Positions 22,607 through 31,194 of a stretch of 64,000 bases of DNA are shown piece after piece. The stretch is taken from contig CM031626.1 of assembly GCA_018398815.1 (NCBI GenBank), positions 41,419,872-41,483,871 on the forward strand. The letters run 5' to 3'. Below the pieces are notes generated by a model. It ran no database searches and was not told the origin of the DNA. It was given only the letters and a program-made list of their open reading frames with translations. How positions within the stretch are numbered: position 1 is the first letter of the stretch; every line of letters starts with the position of its first letter. The translations under genes were made by a program, and so were the position numbers. This stretch comes from Conus ventricosus (Eukaryota; Mollusca; Gastropoda; Neogastropoda; Conidae).

Positions 22607-23491
22607 CCCTGTCGTATCCTGTCCCGTGGGTCTTGTTGACACTTGACTCATACACCTGTGTCTAGATTGCCCGTTGACCAGAGGAGTCTCTTAATGGTTG
22701 GATCCCTAGAATTCAAACTTTGATCATTCAAAACAACCGTCGGAAAATAATCAAAATGCATATAACAGCTGTCGTTATTCAAAGAGTACAAAACCATACT
22801 CTTATAATCTGATCTACGGGCAGCCATTTTATAGCAGACGATCCAGCCAAGATTCAACAGACAATTCTCATTTCTACTCCCACTCTCTCCCACACTCACT
22901 CCCACCACCTCTCACTGTCGCCCCATCCGCTTCACGCTCCGCCACCCCCCCCCCCCTCTCTCTCTCTCGCTCTGAGCAGAGAGCGAGAGAGAGAAACGGC
23001 GAGAGAGACGGCTGAAGAGAGATTAGCGCTGTGTGCATGTGGCGGAATGGAACGCATTCATCGCTGCTTCATGCTGATTTGCATGTTGACCTACTTCTAA
23101 ATTCTTCTAAATGCCTTACTGTTTGCTTTACTAAACTGGCCAAGTTCTTACAAGTCCTATTTTCGTTTCCTGGTTTATCTTTTTTTACATACTTCATCAC
23201 TTCATGGTCAATTTTTTTTAAATATATGTTTCCCTCTGTATTCATTTCGTAGTTTTACATGTGTATGTACATACAGATTTCGTTACTTAGTTTAACCTTC
23301 TTCTTCCATACATGTTTTCTTATACAATTGATTTTCTATTATATGCACATTTTCCATACTCATTTAACTTGAACCATTCATATACCTAGACTCCCCCCCC
23401 CCCCCCCTCCCCCGACAGCAGCCACGTTTGTTCCCATATTGTGTTAACCGGTTGCTTCCTCCATGGAGGGGGGGGGGGGTGAGAGAGAGAG

Positions 23492-23571
<80 letters not shown>

Positions 23572-23748
23572 GCTTGTCATACTGATTTGTAGAAACTTTT
23601 GCCACTGATTTTTGTTTTCCAAGACAACATCATCATGATACTGATGACAGTGTTGATAACCTTGATGGGGTACATGGTTGTAGTGGATAGATTGTCTGGA
23701 TGTTTGTAACAGTAAGACGCATCTGCCAGAAGGAGGAGAAGAAAAAAG

Positions 23749-23796
<48 letters not shown>

Positions 23797-23798
23797 TG

Positions 23799-23829
<31 letters not shown>

Positions 23830-24241
23830 CGCGCGCTTGCATGCGTGCGTGCACGCGCGCTTGCGCATGTGTTGCCATTGCGGGTTGCTGATTCAGTGAG
23901 TGAGTTTGGGCAAAAAGTCACACCCCACCCATGTGTTACATATGTTTGTCAAAGTGGAAGGGGAGGAGACAGTTAAGTAGATGCCCCACTCCACCATCCC
24001 TTACTATCTCTCGAGCATGTGTTAAATATTATGCCAGGGTGGGTGGGTGATGTCAGGGCACAGAGTCAGAATTACCCCACCTCCACCCCCCGAGTTTCTC
24101 TGTGAGGTAAGTGCTGGGGGAATGGGAACCGCTCTGAGTGTGGACCTAAAGCCACATCATGCGTGTGTTGATGAGAGTGGGCGATACAGTAGTGAGTTAG
24201 GACGTAAGGCATAACACCGGAATACGTTGACTTAATTGATC
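22607..24241. other. Non-coding stretch with microsatellites and a small palindrome
   Basis: No gene supported. It contains a CT/GA palindrome around 22955-22996 (CTCTCTCTCGCTCT and its reverse with a 6-base loop), C- and G-homopolymers, a GA array (23480-23570) and a GT array (23749-23850). An 86-codon minus frame at 22648-22908 has no recognisable features. Confidence 0.6.
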
Positions 24242-24341
24242 NNNNNNNNNNNNNNNNNNNNNNNNNNNNNNNNNNNNNNNNNNNNNNNNNNNNNNNNNNN
24301 NNNNNNNNNNNNNNNNNNNNNNNNNNNNNNNNNNNNNNNNN
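24242..24341. other. Assembly gap of 100 N
   Basis: Exactly 100 unknown bases, the conventional size for a gap of unknown length. It separates the contig with element A from the contig with element B. Confidence 0.98.
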
Positions 24342-24719
24342 TTTCTGCTTGAATGGTTAATTGTGTTTGGGAAGCCTAAAACATGAAAACGATACTGTGA
24401 GGCCAACTCACCATTCGCATAGACGTGGACAGAAAGAAAACAAAACTGACGCAACCAGACGAACGGGGCTTGAAGGGTCGCACAGTTTGATTGATGCTAG
24501 AAAGGGGAGAAGATGGATCGATGGTTGGAGAACCTACTGACTCAGTTCTGGAAAATAAATACGTTATATGATCAATAATTCTCTTCCCACCATGACGATG
24601 ATTAATAAATCCACGAAACTAACCCATTAGCCTCGGTGCTACACCATTCTACTACAACAACAACAACATCTACAACTACTATTACTACTACAACTACTGC
24701 TGTTGGTACTACACTGATT

Positions 24720-25453
<734 letters not shown>

Positions 25454-25555
25454 ACGCCACCACTACTATCATAGGGTTTGAGATAAAAAGAATGCAATTG
25501 CACGTCAGTCATTGACCCGTATATAAGGAGAAATAGCTGTTATATTTGCACAAAT

Positions 25556-25561
25556 CTCTCT

Positions 25562-25634
<73 letters not shown>

Positions 25635-25650
25635 CTCTCTCCTCTCTCTG
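25556..25650. repeat. CT microsatellite
   Basis: CT run corresponding in position to 130-208 in the duplicated locus. Confidence 0.9.
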
Positions 25651-25818
25651 GTGCAAGTCTGTGGTAAAGAATTGTTTTTGGCATGAAACAGTTACCCTGG
25701 TCGCAGCAAGAAGTTGTGATATATGATACTGGGCTGTTGAGGGTAGGAGAGTAGGAGACAATGGAAATTTGCACAGAACAATTTGCCTGGTTTTTTCATC
25801 AACTCGTATCATACCATT

Positions 25819-25823
25819 AGAGT
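25819..25823. repeat. Target site duplication, element B left (AGAGT)
   Basis: AGAGT before the terminal AGAGAAC, repeated at 41352-41356. The empty paralogous site at 440-444 has a single TGAGT. Confidence 0.8.
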
Positions 25824-25911
25824 AGAGAACTAATAAATACCAATTCTAGCTTCCCCGCCCCTCAACAAGTTTCGGGCGGGGAAGCTAGAAATTGGTATTT
25901 ATTAGTTCTCT
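25824..25911. repeat. Left terminal palindrome of element B
   Basis: Arms AGAGAACTAATAAATACC through CTAGCTTCCCCGCCC pair over about 37 bases around a loop CTCAACAAGTTTC; one unpaired A lies in the inner arm. The outer AGAGAAC and the ACCAAT block are shared with copy A, and the 8 bases between differ. Confidence 0.9.
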
Positions 25912-26129
25912 CCTAGTAAACCCTACAAACAAACATACTGTGTAGGATTATCCGTTTTCAATACTAATTTACTAAACTTTTCAGATTTTAGTTTTTGCTT
26001 AATCCCATGTTTTTCCTGATCATTTTCAATAACATCATTTTCGCGCAAACATTCATCAAATGAGTCTCTGTCTTTCATGTGAAATAAAACTACAGTTTTA
26101 ACTGTTCTCTAAAGTCTTTTAAAACTGGG
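25912..26129 (-). pseudogene. Inverted copy of ATPase 3' end within the left TIR
   Basis: Reads as the reverse complement of 41049-41262, that is the last roughly 70 codons of the ATPase gene plus its stop and trailer, with only two differences. The similarity ends abruptly near 26129. The terminal inverted repeat of copy B therefore reaches into a coding gene, unlike copy A, where it stops 17 bp inside the palindrome. Confidence 0.85.
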
Positions 26130-26859
26130 CCCGTATGAACGGGTTTCGACACTACCGCTGTGTAGGGGGATGGGAGGAGGTGGGAAGTTAAGAAAGAAGG
26201 GATCATTGGCGTGAGAGGGTCCGTGGCTGACTATATGGTAAACCAACACCTTGCTGTGATAGGGCGCGAGTGCTTCCCATGTCAATGTTCGTGCCCGGAC
26301 TTTTTTCTGTCTTTATTTATCTTTATTTATTTTATCTGATGTTGTGAATCGGGGGTCTCACAGACACCTCACGTTTCATGGTGTCACGTCAAGAGGAAAT
26401 CTTGTTCTCGAATATACATGCTCGACCTCCAACAAACAAAAAAAGGCGATAATAAAAATGCATAAATCTGTCTTAAATGTTCCTGAGAGAGAGAGAGACA
26501 GACAGACAGACAGAGACGAGGCAGCTGCGGGGCTATAGAGACCCGTCATTAGGCTGACACCCAATCACTTAATTTATGCTCTTCTATGCTAGGGTCTTAC
26601 GACTTGGCACAGACAAGAGGTGTTTGTTCACGCAGAACACAGCACACAGGCAATTAGTTGTCAATGCTATGGGCCGAGTGTTGCGTGCGCGCGTTCAACC
26701 AATCAACTGCCGGGCTTAAATCACATGACTTTTTTTTGTTGATAGCAACAAGACAGAGCTGACGCCATTTCACATTTAAGAGCTGTGCTGTGTGGATGTA
26801 TGCTGGCGTGCTAGCATTTCTTTACAGAATCAGAGAGAGAACTTGTGTTGGTTAAAAAC
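26130..26859. other. Copy B-specific left region, no gene seen
   Basis: Unrelated to copy A. It contains a short GA/GACA run (26486-26515) and GC-richer segments. It precedes the accessory gene and may hold its promoter; nothing more can be supported. Confidence 0.4.
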
Positions 26860-27582
26860 ATGGCGAGTCAGGGTAATGATGCTTCAATGTGTTCTCTTAG
26901 TGCTGGAAGTGACACTAATATTACTCAAGAAATGGGTGAACTGTTGTTATCTTCGCAAGAAAAACTTTCTGATCAACAGACCAATCTTGTGAAAAAACAC
27001 CTTGTTTATCATGAGGCCATGACAAACTTTTTGAGAAAGAAATTGAGTGGCGAGCCTTGTTCTCCTCCCTTAAAGCCAAAAGGAAGCATTTCGTTTTTGT
27101 TCCCTCAGCAAAAAACGGAACTATCAGTTGAAGATCTTGACAAATATTTGAAAACACAGCTTTGTGAGCTGCCTTCAGAACCATTTGATAAAACCAAAAC
27201 CTTTGAAAGTATTCAAGAAATGACTCCATTCTTGCACAGTGCTTGTTACTCAGTGAAAGATGATGAAAGGAAATCTCTTTCCCAAGCTCTTTTTTTAGGA
27301 CACTGGCTTCAGAAAGCAAAGACAATTTTGAAACGGTCAAAAACAAAAAACTGGGAGTCTTATCTGAAGGAAGATTTGCTGGTTGAGCTAACTCGTGCAA
27401 GAAGACTAATTGAAGTGTCATTTTGTTTCTATTCTTATCCAAAATTTCACAAACTCGCGATTTCTTTCAATGAGTTATACAACAAACGAAAACTCATTCT
27501 GAAATACATGCAATCCAACCCCAACTTTAAAGCATTCTGGTATGATACACATGACGTGCTTGAACCTGCGTGGCAGGAGTAA
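26860..27582 (+). CDS. Accessory 240-aa protein unique to copy B
   Basis: An intact frame with ATG at 26860 after GTTAAAAAC, the same A-rich start context as the core genes; an upstream ATG at 26845 would add five codons but lacks that context. The product begins MASQGNDASMCSLSAGS (Ser-rich), then becomes Lys/Leu-rich and mostly helical: SNPNFKAFWYDTHDVLEPAW lies near the C-terminus. No signal peptide, membrane segment or known domain is visible. It lies between the left TIR and the repeat array, where copy A has unrelated genes, so it is probably interchangeable cargo such as a host-interaction factor (inference). Confidence 0.65.
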   Translation: MASQGNDASMCSLSAGSDTNITQEMGELLLSSQEKLSDQQTNLVKKHLVYHEAMTNFLRKKLSGEPCSPPLKPKGSISFLFPQQKTELSVEDLDKYLKTQLCELPSEPFDKTKTFESIQEMTPFLHSACYSVKDDERKSLSQALFLGHWLQKAKTILKRSKTKNWESYLKEDLLVELTRARRLIEVSFCFYSYPKFHKLAISFNELYNKRKLILKYMQSNPNFKAFWYDTHDVLEPAWQE

Positions 27583-27949
27583 TTGAGTCACTTCCACAGC
27601 GGTAGGTTTACTAGCCTGACTGCCAGAAAGCGCCCAACAAAACTGGGTCATTCAGGCAGCTTCACCTGAATGACCTACAAAGCCCACCTCTACCCCGCCT
27701 ACTGGAGCGGCGCCAACACTCCCTTCACCTCTAAAGGCTGTCTCAGACGGCCGCTGAGAGAACTTTGAAGAGATCTTGGGATTATTGATTCAGGACTCTG
27801 ATAAGTGATTTTAGCGGCTGTCTCGAATTTACGCCGTTCAAGTTGAACCACAAAAAGCCCCTCACTTTCCCCCACACACCTTCCCGTCTATTGTGTAAAT
27901 GATTTCTGTGCGTATGTGCGTGTGTGTGATCCAGATCATGCTATAAGTC
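27583..27949. other. Intergenic region, nothing recognised
   Basis: About 370 bp between the accessory gene and the repeat array. No ORF or RNA gene supported. Confidence 0.4.
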
Positions 27950-28200
27950 ACCCCAAGTCCTTAATTAAGTTCTTAATCAAGTCACCCCAAGTTCTTAATT
28001 AAGTTTTTAATCAAGTCACCCCAAGTTCTTAATTAAGTTACTCTAAGTTTCTACTTAAGTCACCTCAAGTTCTTAATAAGTTCTTGATCAAGTCACCTCA
28101 AGTTCTTAACTTAAGTCACCTCAAGTTTGTAATTAAGTCATCCCTAAGTACAACCAAGTTCTTATTCAAGTCAACTTATAATTATTTATTAAGTTCTTAA
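27950..28200. repeat. AAGTTCTTAATTAAG-type repeat array, element B
   Basis: About 12 degenerate units such as AAGTTCTTAATTAAGTCACC, several spaced near 20-27 bp with palindromic CTTAATTAAG or CTTGATCAAG cores. The equivalent array in copy A is at 8988-9245. It marks the border between the variable left zone and the conserved gene block. Confidence 0.8.
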
Positions 28201-28222
28201 AGTATTATTCCATCTAAATGGA

Positions 28223-28679
28223 TCAAAATGATCTTTTGTTGTTGGCGGTTTTGGCATGCTTTTGTGTTCGGCTTCTGTATTTTAGTGGTAGAGATTGTTT
28301 GGACTGCTTTGGTTTTTGCTGTCGTTGTTTATATATTTTATAACCGTAATAACCACCCCCAGCAGCAATGCCGCCAAAAATGACAATTGCTTTAAGTACA
28401 ATATTCCATGAAGACTTTGGCGGTGTGGGCAGCCCTGCTGTTGTTGTAGGGCTTGAATCAACTTGTTCTGGTGTTTTTTATAGCTGGCGTTGAAACAACT
28501 GGCTGCGGCTCTAGCACTTTTTCATTATGGGCTATAATCTGTGATTGTAACTGTAATTTTCTTTGTTTGTTCCACTCTGCTAATTTTTCTCCTGCTGCAA
28601 TGCGCCCAGGCTTTTTACTGGTCACTTTCTCCACATGATTCAATGTTTTCTGATTCTGCTGATTTTCTGGCTCGGTCAT
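28223..28679 (-). pseudogene. Single-pass membrane protein with basic ends, one frameshift
   Basis: The start (28679) follows CCCTAAAAA. The first 73 codons are open: a Gln/Lys-rich N-terminus with KKPGRIAAGEKLAEWNKQRK, then a Pro-rich linker. A one-base gain in the T run near 28485 ends this frame. In the other frame the coding continues: SSWNIVLKAIVIFGGIAAGG is a clear membrane helix, followed by a Lys/Gln-rich tail and a TGA at 28223. Copy A has the same plan. Proteins with the GR.AAGKKLAEWN-type motif recur in invertebrate Polinton-like elements (family knowledge, moderate confidence); their role is unknown. Overlaps the next gene by 65 bp. Confidence 0.6.
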
Positions 28680-29136
28680 TTTTTAGGGAAACAAAATCTA
28701 TATGATTAAAAGTAACTAATCCCATGATTAGCGGCGACAATAATGTTCCAAATCTGTAATACAGATCCCATCCTAGAGACTCTAATGACTTTGTTAAAAC
28801 TGGATCCTGTGTTAAATCATACATAAAGTCTTGTTCAGAATCAATAGGCGCAAATTTACTTACTAGTTTAGTGTACAAACTAAGAACCGTTTGCCCTACA
28901 CTTTTTACCATTCTTGATCCCAGTTGCGCTTCATGCCTGTTATGATACTTTTCAATGTCTTGTGGCGACATTTGTTGAATTTGTTCTATGCTGAATTCAT
29001 TTCCGAGGAACTGTTTTGTTTTTCCACATGCTGCCAAAGAATACAGCCTTTCCTTTTTGGGCATAATAGCTTGGTCATCAACCTGTTCATTTGTAATCAT
29101 AAGTTCAGGAAGGTTTAGTAGATCATCGCTGTTCAT
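28615..29136 (-). CDS. Conserved 173-aa element protein, unknown function
   Basis: An intact frame starting MNSDDLLNLPELM after an A-rich leader. It carries RLYSLAACGKTKQFLG, FSIEQIQQMSPQDIEKY and a C-terminal hydrophobic patch (YYRFGTLLSPLIMGLVTF) that could be a membrane anchor. The acidic/basic tail ends in SDQ. The same protein is recognisable in copy A, so it is a core gene. It is transcribed leftward, divergent from the 76-aa gene with only 35 bp between the start codons. No known fold was identified; a virion or membrane-associated role is possible but unproven. Confidence 0.75.
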   Translation of the reverse strand: MNSDDLLNLPELMITNEQVDDQAIMPKKERLYSLAACGKTKQFLGNEFSIEQIQQMSPQDIEKYHNRHEAQLGSRMVKSVGQTVLSLYTKLVSKFAPIDSEQDFMYDLTQDPVLTKSLESLGWDLYYRFGTLLSPLIMGLVTFNHIDFVSLKNDRARKSAESENIESCGESDQ

Positions 29137-29171
29137 GTTTTTTATGATTATAATTATTTTATTTTTTAAAA
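29137..29171. promoter_or_regulatory. Divergent AT-only promoter region
   Basis: Thirty-five bases, nearly all A/T, separate the starts of two divergent genes. TAAAAAAC precedes the leftward ATG and TTTTAAAA the rightward ATG. The same arrangement is kept in copy A (10459-10495). Confidence 0.5.
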
Positions 29172-29402
29172 ATGAGCACCGAAAAGACTGTTACCAATCT
29201 TGTATACCATTCTGCTGTTATTGGAGGCCTAAGTATAGGATACACAATGCTTGGTAAAAGCTTGTTAAAAATTAAACCAGCAGATCTTGGCAAACTAGAC
29301 TTTGAAGACTCAGCAAAGCTAATTGCTGTTATTACAGCTTCATTTGCTACGAAAGATTTTCTAGTTAAGCAAGGAATAATTCCTGACAGTATCAATATGT
29401 AA
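29172..29402 (+). CDS. Small 76-aa membrane protein
   Basis: An intact short frame, first of a rightward block of four genes. The N-terminal half is hydrophobic and Gly-rich (NLVYHSAVIGGLSIGYTMLG), then a polar helix and a second weakly hydrophobic stretch (AKLIAVITASFATKDFLV). Probably a virion or host-membrane protein with two short membrane segments. Differences from copy A are mostly at third codon positions. Confidence 0.7.
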   Translation: MSTEKTVTNLVYHSAVIGGLSIGYTMLGKSLLKIKPADLGKLDFEDSAKLIAVITASFATKDFLVKQGIIPDSINM

Positions 29403-29429
29403 AATTTTTTTAAAAATACAGTTATAAAA

Positions 29430-29837
29430 ATGGCTTCATTCGTAATGATGATAGGCGGCGCTGTGGTTAATGTGCTTGCTTTTAGCAGAAGTAATTACGC
29501 ATTTAGTAAACTGCGGGATGACGGCGAGAGAAAAAGACATAACAAAGCTATGGAGCAACTAGCCGCAGCACAAGATAACTATGAAAAGCAGAGAATTGAG
29601 CAGTTAGATTTTATTAACGACAAACTGAAAAAACAGGGACATGCAGCTTACACATTTAAAGATGTTGATCAAGCAATAAAAGAATATTATCTTGTAACAG
29701 GCAAACCAATCGAGACATTACCCCCACCAAAATTCAGTGACTTTTATCAACCATCAGAAAAACAAAAGATGCAAGAAATCGTGTTTATCGTCTTTGGTAT
29801 GACCGTTGTGTATTTTGTTGCACATAATATTGGCTGA
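29430..29837 (+). CDS. 135-aa coiled-coil protein with membrane ends
   Basis: Starts MASFVMMIGGAVVNVLAF, a hydrophobic N-terminus, followed by a charged helix (ERKRHNKAMEQLAAAQDNYE) likely to form a coiled coil, a Pro-rich stretch (ETLPPPKFSDFY) and a C-terminal membrane segment (IVFIVFGMTVVYFVAHNIG). Start chosen at TTATAAAAATG. It lies six bases before the integrase start and 27 bp after the 76-aa gene, so the three are probably co-expressed. Function unknown. Confidence 0.7.
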   Translation: MASFVMMIGGAVVNVLAFSRSNYAFSKLRDDGERKRHNKAMEQLAAAQDNYEKQRIEQLDFINDKLKKQGHAAYTFKDVDQAIKEYYLVTGKPIETLPPPKFSDFYQPSEKQKMQEIVFIVFGMTVVYFVAHNIG

Positions 29838-29843
29838 ATAAAA

Positions 29844-30800
29844 ATGAACAAAATCTATTATTCGCCAAAAGGATATTGGAAGGGAATCATGGCAATAAAA
29901 AAGCTAAGCCAAGCAGCGGGAGTCAGTGAACAAACAGCAAAGGAATGGTTATCTAAACAAGCGATTTGGCAAATTTATTTACCTGCACCTAGACGAATAC
30001 AAAGACCGCACTTTGTGAATACAATACCGAACGACACCCATCAAATGGACCTTCTATATTTACCCCATGATACGATTAGACGAAAAAGATTTAAGTACGC
30101 ACTCACAGTCATTGACATAGCTTCAAGATACAAAGATGCGGAACCATTAACACAAAAGAGTGCTTCTGCTGTTGCTGTTGCCATACAACTGATATACCAA
30201 CGAGGCCCGCTAACTTATCCTCGCATGATTCAAGTTGATGACGGAAAAGAATTTAAAGGTCGAGTGAATCAATTATTGTTAAAACATAGAGTTACCATTA
30301 AAAGAGGCATTCCAGGAGTTCACAGATCACAGGCTTTAGTTGAAAACTTTAACAAACAGTTATCTGAAAGACTTTTTTCCTACCAGTATCACAGAGAGCT
30401 GATTGACAATTCTCGCAACACAGAATGGGTTAGAAGACTGCCCTCAGTTTTGCGCGCAATGAATAATGAAGAATTTAAAGGGCTAAAACCAGTACAAGCA
30501 ATCAAAAAACAAACAATAAATGTTGTTGAAGGAGACGCCAGTTCATCCGGCAAACTATTACTGTTTGGTTTAAAAGTAAGGTACCTTTATTTACCGGGAG
30601 AAGCAGAAGGGGACACTCGCATCAGGGCAACCGATCCAGTTTGGAGTGTTGATCCATATGAAATAAAAAGAATTGTAAAAATGAATCCGCCCGTGTATTA
30701 TTTACGAGAAACTGGCACAACAAAACAACCAACTCCCCAAAGATCTTTTGTGAAGGCAGAACTGCAGATAATCCCGCCAGACACAGTTCCAGTTGCTTAA
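29844..30800 (+). CDS. int: Polinton-type DDE integrase
   Basis: A complete 318-aa frame. It should insert the element by a retroviral-type strand transfer, producing the short direct repeats seen at the ends. Residues 1-50 resemble the helical N-terminus of Polinton integrases (YYSPKGYWKGIMAIKKLSQA). The RNase H-fold core follows: Asp69 in QMDLLYLP, Asp132 in QVDDGKEF and Glu167 in ALVENFNKQL, with 34 residues between the last two, close to the classic D,D-35-E. Residues 235-300 form the usual beta-rich C-terminal part (GLKVRYLYLPGE). No zinc-binding HHCC and no chromodomain are visible. All catalytic residues are intact, so this copy could be active. Confidence 0.93.
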   Translation: MNKIYYSPKGYWKGIMAIKKLSQAAGVSEQTAKEWLSKQAIWQIYLPAPRRIQRPHFVNTIPNDTHQMDLLYLPHDTIRRKRFKYALTVIDIASRYKDAEPLTQKSASAVAVAIQLIYQRGPLTYPRMIQVDDGKEFKGRVNQLLLKHRVTIKRGIPGVHRSQALVENFNKQLSERLFSYQYHRELIDNSRNTEWVRRLPSVLRAMNNEEFKGLKPVQAIKKQTINVVEGDASSSGKLLLFGLKVRYLYLPGEAEGDTRIRATDPVWSVDPYEIKRIVKMNPPVYYLRETGTTKQPTPQRSFVKAELQIIPPDTVPVA

Positions 30801-30830
30801 TTAATTTACAGAAATATATTTATGTCTAAA

Positions 30831-31173
30831 ATGGAAGCTCAGAATGAAGCACGGAACGAAACAAGAATGATAAAGGAAGAGACCTTGAAAATAATACGGG
30901 AATCATATGATATGAGTTCTGCTATTAGGGAAACATTTGCGAGGATTAATCAATGCATGCTAAAACACCCAGATCACCTACAACCCCAAATCCCAAATTT
31001 TGATTGGGAAAAAGAATATCTTGAAATAATAAAAAAAAATTCGAGCACATCAAGCAAACATGAAAAAAGATTTAGCTGAATTGGATGAAGATATGATTGA
31101 TCTTATAATAAAAGTTGATGAAAAATATAAACCCCTCTGTTTATGCTGTTCTCCAATGCCCGATTGCATATGA
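30831..31173 (+). pseudogene. Small charged helical protein with Cys tail, frameshift at A9
   Basis: ATG at 30831 follows TCTAAA; an ATG nine bases upstream is possible. The product is a charged helix (NEARNETRMIKEETLKIIRE). An A9 run near 31030 ends the frame at 31079, but a conserved tail follows in another frame (KDLAELDEDMIDLIIKVDEK, then Cys residues near the end) to a TGA at 31171. Copy A has A7 at the same place. Eight A residues would keep both parts in frame. It ends tail-to-tail against, and slightly overlapping, the polymerase gene. Function unknown. Confidence 0.55.
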
Positions 31174-31194
31174 AAACTCTGGTTTAACAAATAC

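Noticed and set aside
22648..22908. 86-codon minus-strand ORF next to element A
   Set aside because: Low-complexity start, no family features, and no splice or promoter support.
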